A DNA stretch of 64,000 nucleotides from Wenjunlia tyrosinilytica. Its GTDB lineage: Bacteria; Actinomycetota; Actinomycetes; Streptomycetales; Streptomycetaceae. Under the pieces are notes generated by a model that saw only the letters and a program-made list of their open reading frames with translations, ran no database searches and had not been told where the DNA came from. Location: positions 1-64,000 of the forward strand of contig NZ_BMMS01000030.1 in NCBI RefSeq assembly GCF_014646055.1. The letters run 5' to 3'. Positions 42,264-51,492 of this stretch are shown one piece after another. How positions within the stretch are numbered: position 1 is the first letter of the stretch; the number at the start of each line of letters is the position of its first letter. Both the position numbers and the translations under genes were made by a program.

Positions 42264-43655
42264 TCAGAGCACCGACGGTTTGGCAGTGGACTGGGGGGAT
42301 CCCTGCACGGGGGCCGCCGGCGGCTGGTTGTTCACCGACTGCCCCGTGGTGAGGTTCGGCGCGGTGAGGCTCGCGGCATCGGCTATGAACTTCACCTGGC
42401 CGGACTGCAGTTGCTTCGAGCCGCGCACGTTGCCGTCCTTGGCCGCCATTCCCGCTTCGACCAGGGCCGTCCCGGCGTTCTCCCAGGTGTAGTTCTTCAG
42501 CACGTTGTGCAGTTCATAGGCGCCGACCTTGCGGTCCGCCCAGTTGTCCGCGACCTTCCCGATGGCGTCCGCCCAAGCGATGTGCCGCTGCGAGGCATCC
42601 TCGGGTGTCATGACCACGCTGTCCCTGCCGAGGTGGGCCGCACCGCGGTCGGGGTCCTGGAGGAACTTGGCCGCGCCACTGTCCCGGTTCACCAGGATCG
42701 GAATGCAGTGCGCGGCGGCCTCGGTGGCGACCAGGCCGAAGCCCTCGGTCTTGGACGGCATGATCACCACATGGTTGGCGTGCATGTCGTTGACAAGGTC
42801 CTGCTTGTCCTTGGTGAAGGGCCTGACGGTGACCCTTCCCGCTCCGCCGGCGAGCTTGTCCGCTTCGGCCTGCGTCTCGTTCAGCTTGTCCGGGTTCGCG
42901 CCGCGGATGGTGAGATGCACGTTCCTGCCGCCGTCGTTGAGATGCTTCACCGCTGCCAGGGCGTCGCCGCCCCCCTTCATGTGGTCATCCATGCGCCCCA
43001 TCAGCAGAACGTTGAGCTGTTCCTTCGGCGAGGGCGGGATGAAGGTCTGGACCGTTTCGCCACCGGGCATGAGATCGTGCCAGCTCTTGGCCTGCGCGGT
43101 CATCCGCTGAATCCGCCGGATGTCCTCGGTAAGTGCTCCGCCGACACCGACACCGACGGGGGCCTCGCTGAGAATTCGCTTCTCGATCTCCACCTTGGCC
43201 AGGCCTGCCTCCGTCCGCATCTGAACCATGGCCGAGTCCTTCGGATCGGTGATCTTGGCCTGCTCCAGCTTCTCGGGAGAGGTGTGGAGAAAGTTCATGT
43301 GCACGGCGTCCGGATACCAGGCGGCCTGCATGGCCGACGCCGCGGGTCCGGAGAACCGGCTGTGTCCGATGACGATGTCGTACTGGTCGTTTCCCCTGGC
43401 CGGGAGGCCGAATTCCTGCGGATCCTGCTTCGACGCGTTGAGTATCGTCTGTATCTTGTTCTCGCCCTCCACGGGGGGAACCGTGTGAACGTTCGCATCT
43501 CCGTGGCTTTGCGGGCTGTCCGTTACATAGAGCAGGTCCACTTTGTGGTTCGGGTTTGCCGCGAGCCCCTCGGTGAGGAGCTGGTTGAACACGGGAACTC
43601 CGCCGAGCCCCATGCCACTCTCGTTGGAGACAACGAGGATGCGTGTCGGTGCCAT
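42264..43655 (-). CDS. GT4-family glycosyltransferase
   Basis: 463 residues. N-terminal GT-B domain starts ILVVSNESGMGLGGVPVFNQ, with the glycine loop typical of GT4 enzymes. The C-terminal domain has LNVLLMGRMDDHMKGGGDAL near 225 and the E-x7-E signature in PSKTEGFGLVATEAAAH near 310-326, the retaining GT4 donor-binding element. It would transfer a sugar from a nucleotide-sugar; acceptor unknown. The last 60 residues (after about 400) are an extension rich in Gln, Pro and Ser. No membrane segment, so cytosolic. Downstream partner of DUF4913 and Ser/Thr-rich peptide genes on the same strand, 57 bases from the nearer. Confidence 0.88.
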   Translation of the reverse strand: MAPTRILVVSNESGMGLGGVPVFNQLLTEGLAANPNHKVDLLYVTDSPQSHGDANVHTVPPVEGENKIQTILNASKQDPQEFGLPARGNDQYDIVIGHSRFSGPAASAMQAAWYPDAVHMNFLHTSPEKLEQAKITDPKDSAMVQMRTEAGLAKVEIEKRILSEAPVGVGVGGALTEDIRRIQRMTAQAKSWHDLMPGGETVQTFIPPSPKEQLNVLLMGRMDDHMKGGGDALAAVKHLNDGGRNVHLTIRGANPDKLNETQAEADKLAGGAGRVTVRPFTKDKQDLVNDMHANHVVIMPSKTEGFGLVATEAAAHCIPILVNRDSGAAKFLQDPDRGAAHLGRDSVVMTPEDASQRHIAWADAIGKVADNWADRKVGAYELHNVLKNYTWENAGTALVEAGMAAKDGNVRGSKQLQSGQVKFIADAASLTAPNLTTGQSVNNQPPAAPVQGSPQSTAKPSVL

Positions 43656-43712
43656 GCCGGTTTCTCTTCTCGTCTGTGCTCGGAAGGTATTCGGTGGGGC
43701 TCAGGACCCGGA

Positions 43713-44120
43713 TCAGCCGTCGTACACCTCGACCCGTGGCGGGTGCTTCGGTCGGTGGCTTCCGGGCTTGCAGCCCGAGAAAGGTCCCGAGGGGTCGCGC
43801 AGAAACGTCATCGCCGGTCCCAGGAAGTCCCGGTGCCACATGGCGGGCCCGTTCATGCCGGCCTTGGCGGAGGTCATTTCCTGCCATGCCATCCACAGGC
43901 CGTAGAGGTGGGCCATCGCGTCGGGGTGCTCCCACCAGCGCGGGCACCACGGGGCGCGGGACGACTCCTCTGCGGCGTAGACCGGCACCAGGAGGTTGTG
44001 CACCCAGATGGCGAGGCCGCGTTGAGCCGCCGTCAGGTCGTCACCCTGCTGGTAGAGGATGAACGGGGGTGGGCCCTGTTCCGCTTCCGCTTCCTCGCCG
44101 CCGGTGTTGTCGTCGTTCAT
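43713..44120 (-). CDS. DUF4913 domain protein
   Basis: 135 residues. LAIWVHNLLVPVYA, WCPRWWEHPDAMAHLYGLWMAW and WHRDFLGPAMTFLRDPSGPF followed by SGC match the Trp-rich pattern of DUF4913, a family found mainly on actinobacterial plasmids and integrative elements and of unknown function. The N-terminus is acidic and disordered-looking. ATG 44120. Its presence in an operon with a glycosyltransferase, next to a TniQ-like fragment and an IS remnant, suggests acquired DNA. Confidence 0.8.
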   Translation of the reverse strand: MNDDNTGGEEAEAEQGPPPFILYQQGDDLTAAQRGLAIWVHNLLVPVYAAEESSRAPWCPRWWEHPDAMAHLYGLWMAWQEMTSAKAGMNGPAMWHRDFLGPAMTFLRDPSGPFSGCKPGSHRPKHPPRVEVYDG

Positions 44121-44218
44121 CCGGTACGCCTCTCCTCTGTCATCCCGTCGGCCCCGTCGGGTCTGCGAGCCGGCGGTTCTTCTCAGGTGCGGACGAGTGT
44201 GCCGATCGCCTCCCGCTT

Positions 44219-44524
44219 CTACATGGGGGTGTCGGCCTTGTCGGTCTCGGCGTGGTATTCGTCGAACATGTTCTTCGCGGACGTCTCGACGTCGCTCGTC
44301 GACGGCCTCGGCTCGGAGATCAGGAAATCGTCGCTGGACGGTTCGGCCTCGACGGGTCCCCCATGGCTCTCAGAGATGTGGGAACGAAGTTGGGCGTACC
44401 TCTGCGAGTCGAGGGACCAACTCGTCGGTCGCGGATCGTCGGACTCCGATGTGGAAGTGCCGACGCCGTTCTTCGGCAGCGGCAGTGCTGCCGCGTCGAT
44501 GACAGTCCGTTCGGTATCGGGCAT
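44219..44524 (-). CDS. Small acidic Ser/Thr-rich protein
   Basis: 101 residues from ATG 44524, with GGAAAGGA at five bases. No signal peptide, no Cys, no membrane segment. The sequence is strongly acidic and about a quarter Ser/Thr, for example GVGTSTSESDDPRPTSWSLD and EPRPSTSDVETSAKNMFDEY. It precedes DUF4913 and GT4 genes on the same strand. I do not recognise a family. It might be a disordered adaptor or a substrate of the glycosyltransferase; neither can be shown here. Confidence 0.6.
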   Translation of the reverse strand: MPDTERTVIDAAALPLPKNGVGTSTSESDDPRPTSWSLDSQRYAQLRSHISESHGGPVEAEPSSDDFLISEPRPSTSDVETSAKNMFDEYHAETDKADTPM

Positions 44525-44623
44525 GGACGTCCTTTCCCTCGGCGCGATCCTTCGGGTTCGTATGCTGCCCCGTTGGCGCGGGGTGCCCTCGAAGGATCAC
44601 CACGGGGCCGTGGTGCGGAGGGT

Positions 44624-44785
44624 TCAACGCCCGGAGGGGATTTCCTCGGCCCTCCCACAACCCGCGGAATATCGCTGAACCAACGTCCCGGCGGACGCGA
44701 ACGGAGCGATCGGCAACCCATGGGCGGCTGCCACCCGGTGCAGGAACGACCACGTCGTTTCCCCCGGGCAAGGCACCGCACGCAC
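44624..44785 (-). CDS. Short TniQ-like fragment
   Basis: 53 residues from GTG 44785, with GGGAG nine bases upstream. CPGETTWSFLHRVAAAHGLP resembles the opening of TniQ/TnsD-like transposition proteins (PGES--S-L-RLA--NGL). The zinc-binding and later parts are absent, so if the identification is right this is a truncated remnant. It is in line with the three downstream genes, 99 bases before the Ser/Thr-rich protein. Confidence 0.3.
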   Translation of the reverse strand: MRAVPCPGETTWSFLHRVAAAHGLPIAPFASAGTLVQRYSAGCGRAEEIPSGR

Positions 44786-45215
44786 GCAGGACTGCTCCCA
44801 CTCCGCTGCCTCCGCCCACTTCCTAAGCCCATTGCCTGGCGACTGGTGTGCCGCCAGACTCCGTCGGCGGCACGCCAGGGCGCCTTCGGACCGGAAACCA
44901 GCCCACGCTGCCCGGCGCCGGCCGGCCCGGCCAGGGATCGCCGGTCCCTTCGCCCGTGGGAGTGAGAGGAGGACATCCCCATCGACATCCCCCCATTCGG
45001 GGCGGGGACGCGGATCGGACGACGACGAAAGCCGTCCCCTCGGAGCGGCAGCGCTCAGCGCGACACGCGGCTGCCCGGACAGGGGCGGCCCTGAAAACAC
45101 TTCGCCCGTGCTCGACTCGTCCGGTACGGTCGCGGGATTGTTTTCACTCCTGGGAGCCCATGCGGTTCGCGTGTGGCCTCCCCGGCAGTTTCCCGGGCTG
45201 AGAGCAGGTTTCGTT
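44786..45215. other. Intergenic region, no gene seen
   Basis: Divergent spacer upstream of the VOC gene. Frames here are Arg/Pro/Ser-rich on both strands with no supported start. An AT-richer patch around 45125-45160 may hold the VOC promoter; the hairpin GGCAGTTTCCCGGG-like sequence near 45183 is weak. Confidence 0.4.
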
Positions 45216-45596
45216 ATGGCATGTCGTATCAGCGAGCTCGTGCTCGGTTGCCGCGACCCTGAGGTGCTGGCGCGGTTCTGGTGCGAGGTCCTGGACTTCG
45301 TCGTGCTCGATCGCGAGGACGACGGCTCGTTGGAGATCGGGCCGCGCGAAGGGTTCGGTGGTCCGCAGCCGACGATCATCCTCAGTCGCAGGGATGAGCC
45401 GGAGAAGGGGAAATCCCGGCTGCACATCGACGTCAACGCCACGGACCGCGATCAGGACGCCGAGCTCGAACGCCTTCTGAAGCTTGGTGCGCGCCCGGCC
45501 GACATCGGACAGACAGGGGAGGAGCAGTGGCATGTCCTGACCGACCCCGAAGGCAATGAGTTCTGCCTGCTCAGGGCCCGCCTCGACCCACTCTGA
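45216..45596 (+). CDS. VOC (glyoxalase/bleomycin-resistance fold) protein
   Basis: 126 residues, one VOC domain. ISELVLGCRDPEVLARFWCE opens the first beta-alpha-beta-beta-beta unit, RLHIDVNATDRDQDAELERLL the second, and WHVLTDPEGNEFCLLRA is the typical closing strand with its metal-binding Glu. Members bind small molecules or metal-dependent substrates; many in Streptomyces are orphan resistance or detoxification proteins. ATG 45216 has only a weak ribosome site (AGCAGG). Monocistronic. No specific substrate can be given. Confidence 0.88.
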   Translation: MACRISELVLGCRDPEVLARFWCEVLDFVVLDREDDGSLEIGPREGFGGPQPTIILSRRDEPEKGKSRLHIDVNATDRDQDAELERLLKLGARPADIGQTGEEQWHVLTDPEGNEFCLLRARLDPL

Positions 45597-45685
45597 TGCT
45601 CATCGGTCACGCCTCGGCACCAGATGGTGCCCAGGGTCTGCCTCGAAGTCCGGTGTGACGGGCGTGTCGTGATCGTGAAGCAAGT

Positions 45686-45740
45686 GAGGTCTCCGGTGGA
45701 GGGTTCATCGACCGAGAAGGACCTGAACACCGGAGACCTC
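45686..45740. repeat. 12-bp inverted repeat beside the IS remnant
   Basis: GAGGTCTCCGGT (45686-45697) and its exact complement (45729-45740) enclose 31 bases. It could terminate VOC transcription, though it is 90 bases past the stop, or be part of the mobile element next to it. Confidence 0.6.
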
Positions 45741-45754
45741 GGGGCCACCCAGCG

Positions 45755-46180
45755 GTGACGAGGCGGCTTGACCAAACCCGGGCGAACGCGGCCGGACTGA
45801 TCACCTGGGACGTCAGCGTGGACTCAACGATCGCCCGGGCGCACGAGCACGCCGCCGGCGCCCGCCGACACCCTGGGCTGCGGCAGGAGCGCCCGGTGGC
45901 CTCTCGGCAGAACCCGACGAGCACGCGCTGGGACGTTCCCGCGGCGCGTCGGCCACCAAGAATCACCTGGCTTGTGAACTGAGCCGGAAGGTGCTGTCCC
46001 TGGTCGAACCGCCGGGCAGCGCGGCGACTCGCCCCGGTTCCAGACCGTCCTGGACGGCATCAACGTCCCGCGCATCCCGCGCATCCCGCATCCCGCGCAT
46101 CGGCGCAGGCCGACCCCGCACACGGCTGATGGTGGCGGGCAAGCCGTACGCCGTCCCAGGAGGCGTGCGGTTCGGCGGGC
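45755..46180 (+). pseudogene. IS5-family transposase remnant
   Basis: ITWDVSVDSTIARAHEHAAG around 45800-45860 is the first catalytic-Asp segment of IS5-type DDE transposases. GRSRGASATKNHLACEL follows in another frame at about 45930-45985, then PGQRGDSPRFQTVLDGI near 46010, and GRPRTRLMVAGKPYA near 46110 in yet another frame. Order is preserved but at least two frameshifts and missing N- and C-termini make it non-functional. It contains an expanded run of GCGCATCCC-like units at 46070-46105. No clear terminal inverted repeats. Confidence 0.8.
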
Positions 46181-46183
46181 AGC

Positions 46184-46216
46184 GACGAGGGCCGCCCCCA
46201 TGGGTCGGCCCTCGTC
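46184..46216 (-). terminator. Hairpin terminator after GH89 gene
   Basis: Eleven-base perfect arms (GACGAGGGCCG and complement) with an 11-base loop, 13 bases beyond the GH89 stop. Confidence 0.8.
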
Positions 46217-46228
46217 GGGGGACAAGCC

Positions 46229-49200
46229 CTATGCGACGGTGAAGTCCTTGAACTCGGCGATGCCGCGGGTGCCCGTCCAGCCGTTGGCCGCCGTCATGAA
46301 GACACCGATGTCCTGGGTGTCGGCGGCGCCGGACGGGGTGGCCGTGCCGACCTCGGTCCAAGTGGTGCCGTCCGTGCTGAACTCGCCCGTGTAGCTGCCA
46401 CCCGAGCGGGTAAGGCGCAGATGGATCGGCGCGGCCGAGGAGCCGTTCATCGCGATCGAGTCGAACGTCCCGTTGCCGTCGGAGTCCCAGGAGAGCACAC
46501 AGCCGTTGGACGGGGTCACCGACAGGTTGACGTATCCGGCGTCCCCGCTCGCGGCGAGGCGGTTGCGGACGATCAGGCCCGCGCGGGCCCAGCCACCGGT
46601 GGTGTCCTGGGAGACGACCGCGACCGTCGCGGTCGAGGTGCCCCCGAACGCGCCGGGGCGGTAGATCGCCCCGAACTCGTTGGTTCCGCCCCACAGGTCG
46701 GCTCCGGCGCCCTCGATGGCGAGCGAGCTGCCGGCGCCGCCCGACTGGCCGAAGACCGCCTCGTTGAAGGACACGGTCCGGTAGGGGTCGCGCACCCCGG
46801 TACCGGCCATCAGCCGCACCGCCGCCACGACCGAGCCGGCCGAGCGGCCGAAGGTGTAGGAGGCGGCGACCGGCACCGCGGTGACCAGGGTGCGGGCGCC
46901 CCCGGTGATGCCGACCTCGAACGTCGCCGTGAAGGTGTCCCCCGGAGCCACCGAGGCCGCCTTCGTGGCGCCGACGGGCTCGGCGGTCATACCGTCCGGC
47001 GTCTCGACCGACAGTTCGACGCCCTTGGCCGGGGCGAAGCCGTTGCGGTTGGTGAACGACACGGCGACCTTGACCGGCTGGTCCGGCGTCACCGACACAT
47101 GGTCGGCGGACGCGGTCAGCGCGACCTGGTGCGGGTCGGCGGCCAAGGCGGCCAGCACCTGCTCGGCCAGCTTGTGGATGTCGCCTTCGGCCTTCGTCGG
47201 ATAGGTGTCGTGCCGGTGCGCCCAGCGGTCCTCGATCTCGAACCAGTCGATGCCCGCGGGCGGCCGGCCTGTCGCGAGCGCGTCGGCCAGCTCGTGGAAG
47301 TAGGTGTTCCAGCGGGTGCGGTAGAGGCCGCCGACGAGCCCGGCCCACTCCCGGTTGGCGTAGTCGTGCAGCCCCTGCTCGCTGCTGGTCCGCCCACCCC
47401 AGGTGGTGATGATGGACCGGGCGTCGTACTCCAGCCGGTCCTTCTCGACGGGGGTGGCGCCCCAGGAGCGGGCGTCCGCCAGCCAGCGCCCGAGCAGGTG
47501 CTGCTCGCTGGTGGCCAGCACCTTGTCCATCAGCGTCATCCAGCTCAGCCAGGTCCCGGTGAGCTCGGCGAACCGCTTGCGGTCACCGGCGTCGTAGGCC
47601 GACTTGATCTGCGGCAGCAGGATCCTGCCGCGGTTGGAGAGCACCTGGCGGGTGACGTCGGTGAGGTCGTACCGGTAGGCCGAGCTGCCGCGCAGCTCGG
47701 GCGCGACCCTGACCAGTTCGGCGAGCGCCCTGTCGAACGCCACGGTGTCGTAGCGCTCCGCCCCGGGGCTCCACGACGCGGCCTTCGTGGCGCTCAGGCT
47801 CGGCCGTGCCGCGAACAGCCCGTCCGCCGCCTCGCTCCACGAGTCCTCGCGGGTCGTTCCGTACGCGGTCTCCCGGATCACCTTCCAGGCCGCTGCGGCG
47901 TGCCGGTCCTTGCCGCCGTACCGTGAGGTCGCGTACGAGGTGAACCAGTCGTCGAGGCCGATGGTGCCGGGGGTCCAGGCCAGTTCGGTGAACAGGGCCA
48001 TCGCGGCGGGGTTGTTGTCGGCTCCCTCGGGCATCATCGCGATGCCCGCCAGTGCGCTGTCCTTCTTGTCCCTCCAGCGCGGGTAGAGGCTGACCCAGTC
48101 GGGGGTGTTGGCGCCGATGGGGGTGTGCCCGCCGAAGTTCCAGATGCTGCCGAACGCGTACGGGGTGCCGCCCCAGTCGCTCTCCCGGTCCGTGACCGAG
48201 GGGTAGCGGTCCGAGAGCCCGTCGACTACGAGCATTCCGCTCTTGTCGACGGCGTCCAGGATCTCCTTGCGGGGGTTGCCCTGCCAGCCCAGGATCGCCC
48301 AGACCGCCCTCGGGTGGGCGGAGCGCAGGGCTGCCTCGACGGTCCTGGCGGCTTCGCCGACGGGCACGTCGCCGGGCTTGCCGCCCTCGTGGAGCAGGTC
48401 CATCTTGTACATCGTGCTGTCACCGAAACGCTCCCGCTGGTGCCGGTAGAAGGAGCGGGCGACCTTGGCGAAGACCGGGGTGCGCGGGTCGAGCCAGTCC
48501 GGGCGCTGGAAGGCGCCCCAGTCGCCCTGTTCGACCACCGAGGCGCCGGGGTTCTTGGCGGCGAAGCCGTCCGGCACCGTGCCGTAGTAGCCCGGCAGCA
48601 CCGGGGTCATCCCGAGCTCCCGCACCCTGGTGACGATCTTCTCGGCGAGGGCGGCACGCCGGTCGATCAGCTGTTTGGACACCGGGCCGCCGAACCCGGA
48701 CATGTTCTGCAGCAGCCACCACGGCTGGTGCGACGGGGCGGGGATCCACGACCTCATCTCGGCGTCGGAGTAGCCGAACTCGCGGAAGGTGTCGTAGTAG
48801 ACGGCATCCGCGCCGATGTAGACGAGGACGGCGTTGATGCCGTGCAGCGCGAGCACGTCGATCTCGCGCTCCCAGGCCCGCCATCCCCGGTAGGCGCCGG
48901 TGTAGCCGTCGTTGGTGTCGTTGAGTGCGAACCGGTGGCGTACGTTCGCCGTTCCCTTGATCTCTCGGGTGGGGCCCGGGAGCAGCCCGGGCAGGTCGAG
49001 CTGTTCGCCGTTCCAGGAGATGTCGGCCTCGGCCACCTGGGTGAGGTAGGTGTTGAAGCCGGTGAGCAGCACGGCGGGGCTGGTGCCCTCCACCGTGATG
49101 TGCCCTCTGCGGCCGGTGACCCGGAAGCGGTCGCCGCCCTTGGGGCTGACGGCGCGCAGTTCGACCTGCCGGTGGTGGCCGGGCACCAGCCGCCGCAGGG

Positions 49201-49339
49201 CCGCGGCGGCGGGAGCCGTGTCGAAGGAGTCGGAGGTGTCTGCCCACGCGTCCTGCGGGGGAGCCAGGAGCACCGCGCCGCCGATGGCGCCCGCGCCGGT
49301 CAGCACCCGTCTGCGGGTGACGCCGTTGCTGTCGTGCAT
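46229..49339 (-). CDS. Secreted alpha-N-acetylglucosaminidase (GH89)
   Basis: 1036 residues. Tat-type signal (VTRRRVLTGAGAIGGAVLL), then NAGLU-like N-domain (FRVTGRRGHITVEGTSPAVL), the TIM barrel (WRAWEREIDVLALHGINAVL, PAPSHQPWWLLQNMSGFGGP, FGDSTMYKMDLLHEGGKPGD, FGSIWNFGGHTPIGAN) and an all-helical C-domain (ITTWGGRTSSEQGLHDYANREW). A NEW3-like domain (about 775-850) and a lectin-like C-terminal module (about 870-1036) follow. GH89 enzymes release terminal alpha-linked GlcNAc from heparan fragments or mucin-type glycans. ATG 49339 has AAAGGAA at five bases. First of three leftward secreted glycosidases in a row downstream of one another. Confidence 0.92.
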   Translation of the reverse strand: MHDSNGVTRRRVLTGAGAIGGAVLLAPPQDAWADTSDSFDTAPAAAALRRLVPGHHRQVELRAVSPKGGDRFRVTGRRGHITVEGTSPAVLLTGFNTYLTQVAEADISWNGEQLDLPGLLPGPTREIKGTANVRHRFALNDTNDGYTGAYRGWRAWEREIDVLALHGINAVLVYIGADAVYYDTFREFGYSDAEMRSWIPAPSHQPWWLLQNMSGFGGPVSKQLIDRRAALAEKIVTRVRELGMTPVLPGYYGTVPDGFAAKNPGASVVEQGDWGAFQRPDWLDPRTPVFAKVARSFYRHQRERFGDSTMYKMDLLHEGGKPGDVPVGEAARTVEAALRSAHPRAVWAILGWQGNPRKEILDAVDKSGMLVVDGLSDRYPSVTDRESDWGGTPYAFGSIWNFGGHTPIGANTPDWVSLYPRWRDKKDSALAGIAMMPEGADNNPAAMALFTELAWTPGTIGLDDWFTSYATSRYGGKDRHAAAAWKVIRETAYGTTREDSWSEAADGLFAARPSLSATKAASWSPGAERYDTVAFDRALAELVRVAPELRGSSAYRYDLTDVTRQVLSNRGRILLPQIKSAYDAGDRKRFAELTGTWLSWMTLMDKVLATSEQHLLGRWLADARSWGATPVEKDRLEYDARSIITTWGGRTSSEQGLHDYANREWAGLVGGLYRTRWNTYFHELADALATGRPPAGIDWFEIEDRWAHRHDTYPTKAEGDIHKLAEQVLAALAADPHQVALTASADHVSVTPDQPVKVAVSFTNRNGFAPAKGVELSVETPDGMTAEPVGATKAASVAPGDTFTATFEVGITGGARTLVTAVPVAASYTFGRSAGSVVAAVRLMAGTGVRDPYRTVSFNEAVFGQSGGAGSSLAIEGAGADLWGGTNEFGAIYRPGAFGGTSTATVAVVSQDTTGGWARAGLIVRNRLAASGDAGYVNLSVTPSNGCVLSWDSDGNGTFDSIAMNGSSAAPIHLRLTRSGGSYTGEFSTDGTTWTEVGTATPSGAADTQDIGVFMTAANGWTGTRGIAEFKDFTVA

Positions 49340-49443
49340 GAATTTCCTTTCCGAGCGGATGGCGCGGCCATGAGGACATGAGGACCTGGGCAGACATGTC
49401 GTCAGGTGGTCACGCGGGTCACGCGTTCAGGTGGTCCGGTGTG

Positions 49444-51303
49444 TCACCGGGTCAGCGCCTTGACGACGGCGGCGCGGGCGGTCTCGATGTCGGTGACGTC
49501 CTTCTTGCGGCCGTCGAGGTCCCGGGTGGCGGTGGTGAGTGCGTCGGTGAGCGCGGCGCTGTCGGTGCCGCCGTCCTTCTTCCTGAGCTGGGCGACGAGG
49601 TCGAAGTCCTCGATGCCCTCCTTCAGCTGCTCCCACCGGATGGAGGACATCGGGCCGTTCTCGCCCGGGTAGACGAGGTACTCGTCGCCCTGGCTGAAGA
49701 TGTGCACCGGCTGTTTGAACGGGTCGGGCGTCCAGCTGTTGTAGGACCAGCGCAGGAAACCGTCCAGGTGCCGCCGCGCGGAGATCCAGGGCAGCATCCG
49801 GGCCTCGACCGCGGGCGAGTAGGTGAGGGTGTTGGGGTGCGCGGGCAGGCCGTATGTGTAGAAGGTGGTGATCTTCCCGGCCCTGCGCCGCTCCGCGGCC
49901 TTCTCCGGCGTCATGGCGTCGATGCCGCCCCAGTCCACGGACAGGTTGGAGGCGATGTTCTCGGTGTTGATCGATCCGGCGACGGAGATGCGCTCGTCGA
50001 AGGCCGGGACGGTCTCGTGGACGAAGTCCTTGACGACCTTCATGGTGTCGACCGGACGCTCGTCGAACGACAGCCAGGTGTGCGGCAGCCAGCCCTTCGC
50101 CTTCACGTGCGCCTCGAAGGCCGGGAGGAACGCCCCCCAGGCCTGCCGCCAGCGGGCACCGCCGAGGTCGACGTTCTCGTAGACGGTCTTGCCGGTGCGG
50201 GAGTCGGTGTAGGTCAGGTGCTCGCCGTCCTGGAAGGCCAGCATGGAGAAGGCACCGATCTCCGGGCCGACGCCGGCCCTTTTGGCGGTCGCGACATATC
50301 TGTCCCAGCGCGAGAAGTCGAAGGCGAACCTGCTGCCGTTCCATGTCCAGTCCACCATGCTCGAGTACGGCGTGGCCGTCTGCGACTGGCGGGTGCCCAG
50401 CGACCACTGGTGATGCCAGGGGTTGTCGACGATGGTGGTGTTGATGACCCGCTGGCCGCGGCCGGCCAGGTCCCGGTCGTATCGCTCGATGAGCTTCCAG
50501 TGCCGGTCGGACCAGAGCTCGACCCCGTGCGCCTGGGCGATCGTCTCCGGCTGGGCCCAAACATCGAGGAAGAACGAGGAGGTGGCGGCGTCGGGCACGG
50601 TGGCGTCCGAGACCTCGACGGTCAGCGGGTAGCTCGCCTCGGTCCTGCCGTCCGCGTCGACCTTGACGGTGCCGGTGTAGGTGCCGGGCTTGGCGTCCTT
50701 GGGGATGTGGAAGGTGAACCACAGCGGCTGCGCCGCGTACGCGGGCACATCGATGTAGGGGCGTTCTTCGAGCGGGTCGCCGACCACGTCGGGGTTGCGG
50801 TCTCCCGAGACCTCCTTGCCGGAGCTGACGTCGTCGATGGTGGCGGACCAGTCGACCTCGCTCTTGGACCGCTGGACCGGCACGTACTCGACGAACCGGA
50901 CCTTCGCCGACCGGGAGGACAGCCGCGCCCCGCCCGGGCCCGTGAGATCGCCGACCCGGGCGCGGACGTTGCCGAGATCGTGGCCGGAGGCGATCGCCAG
51001 CTGTGCGGAGACCTGCTCGTTGCGCACGGCGGACAGGGACAGGGCCTTGGTGTCCTTGCCGTCGATGCTGAAGGGGTAGCGCGGGACCCGGACCTCGGCG
51101 GAGCTGCCGAACGATCCCGTGGGTACCCAGGTGATGGTGCCTCTGGTGCCCATGGCGTCGGCCACCTTGACGGTGAGCCAGGTGGTGGTGGGTTTGGAGT
51201 TGAGGTCGGTGGTGCCGGTGCCGTTGCGCGCGACCGCGACGGTGCTCGCGGCCACGACGGCCCCTGCGACGAAGGCGGCGACAACGGTGGACATACGTGC
51301 CAT
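49444..51303 (-). CDS. Secreted DUF4091/GH123-like glycoside hydrolase
   Basis: 619 residues from ATG 51303, with GAGGA eight bases upstream. Signal-like N-terminus (MSTVVAAFVAGAVVAASTVAVA). An N-terminal beta-sandwich (FTFHIPKDAKPGTYTGTVKV) is followed by a barrel with SFFLDVWAQPE, WLPHTWLSFDERPVD and the closing FLRWSYNSWTPDPF and FSQGDEYLVYPG segments typical of DUF4091. The D-E pair in LSFDERP matches the catalytic Asp-Glu of GH123 beta-N-acetylgalactosaminidases, which use the substrate acetamido group. It lies between GH89 and GH31 genes, supporting action on amino-sugar-bearing glycans. The exact sugar is inferred. Confidence 0.8.
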   Translation of the reverse strand: MARMSTVVAAFVAGAVVAASTVAVARNGTGTTDLNSKPTTTWLTVKVADAMGTRGTITWVPTGSFGSSAEVRVPRYPFSIDGKDTKALSLSAVRNEQVSAQLAIASGHDLGNVRARVGDLTGPGGARLSSRSAKVRFVEYVPVQRSKSEVDWSATIDDVSSGKEVSGDRNPDVVGDPLEERPYIDVPAYAAQPLWFTFHIPKDAKPGTYTGTVKVDADGRTEASYPLTVEVSDATVPDAATSSFFLDVWAQPETIAQAHGVELWSDRHWKLIERYDRDLAGRGQRVINTTIVDNPWHHQWSLGTRQSQTATPYSSMVDWTWNGSRFAFDFSRWDRYVATAKRAGVGPEIGAFSMLAFQDGEHLTYTDSRTGKTVYENVDLGGARWRQAWGAFLPAFEAHVKAKGWLPHTWLSFDERPVDTMKVVKDFVHETVPAFDERISVAGSINTENIASNLSVDWGGIDAMTPEKAAERRRAGKITTFYTYGLPAHPNTLTYSPAVEARMLPWISARRHLDGFLRWSYNSWTPDPFKQPVHIFSQGDEYLVYPGENGPMSSIRWEQLKEGIEDFDLVAQLRKKDGGTDSAALTDALTTATRDLDGRKKDVTDIETARAAVVKALTR

Positions 51304-51492
51304 GGGCCGGTTCCTCGCTTCGGTACGGGGCCCGGCAGGCGGGTTGACCTGCCGGGGCCGAGGGGAGGTGCAAGGGGGCGGGCGCGGGTGTCGGCAGGCC
51401 GCTGCCGGCACGTGCGTCCAGGAGGTGGGTCCAGGACTCGGGAGCGGGGAGTCGGGTCCCGGGAGTCGGGAGGCTGGAGTCGGGACGCGTGA

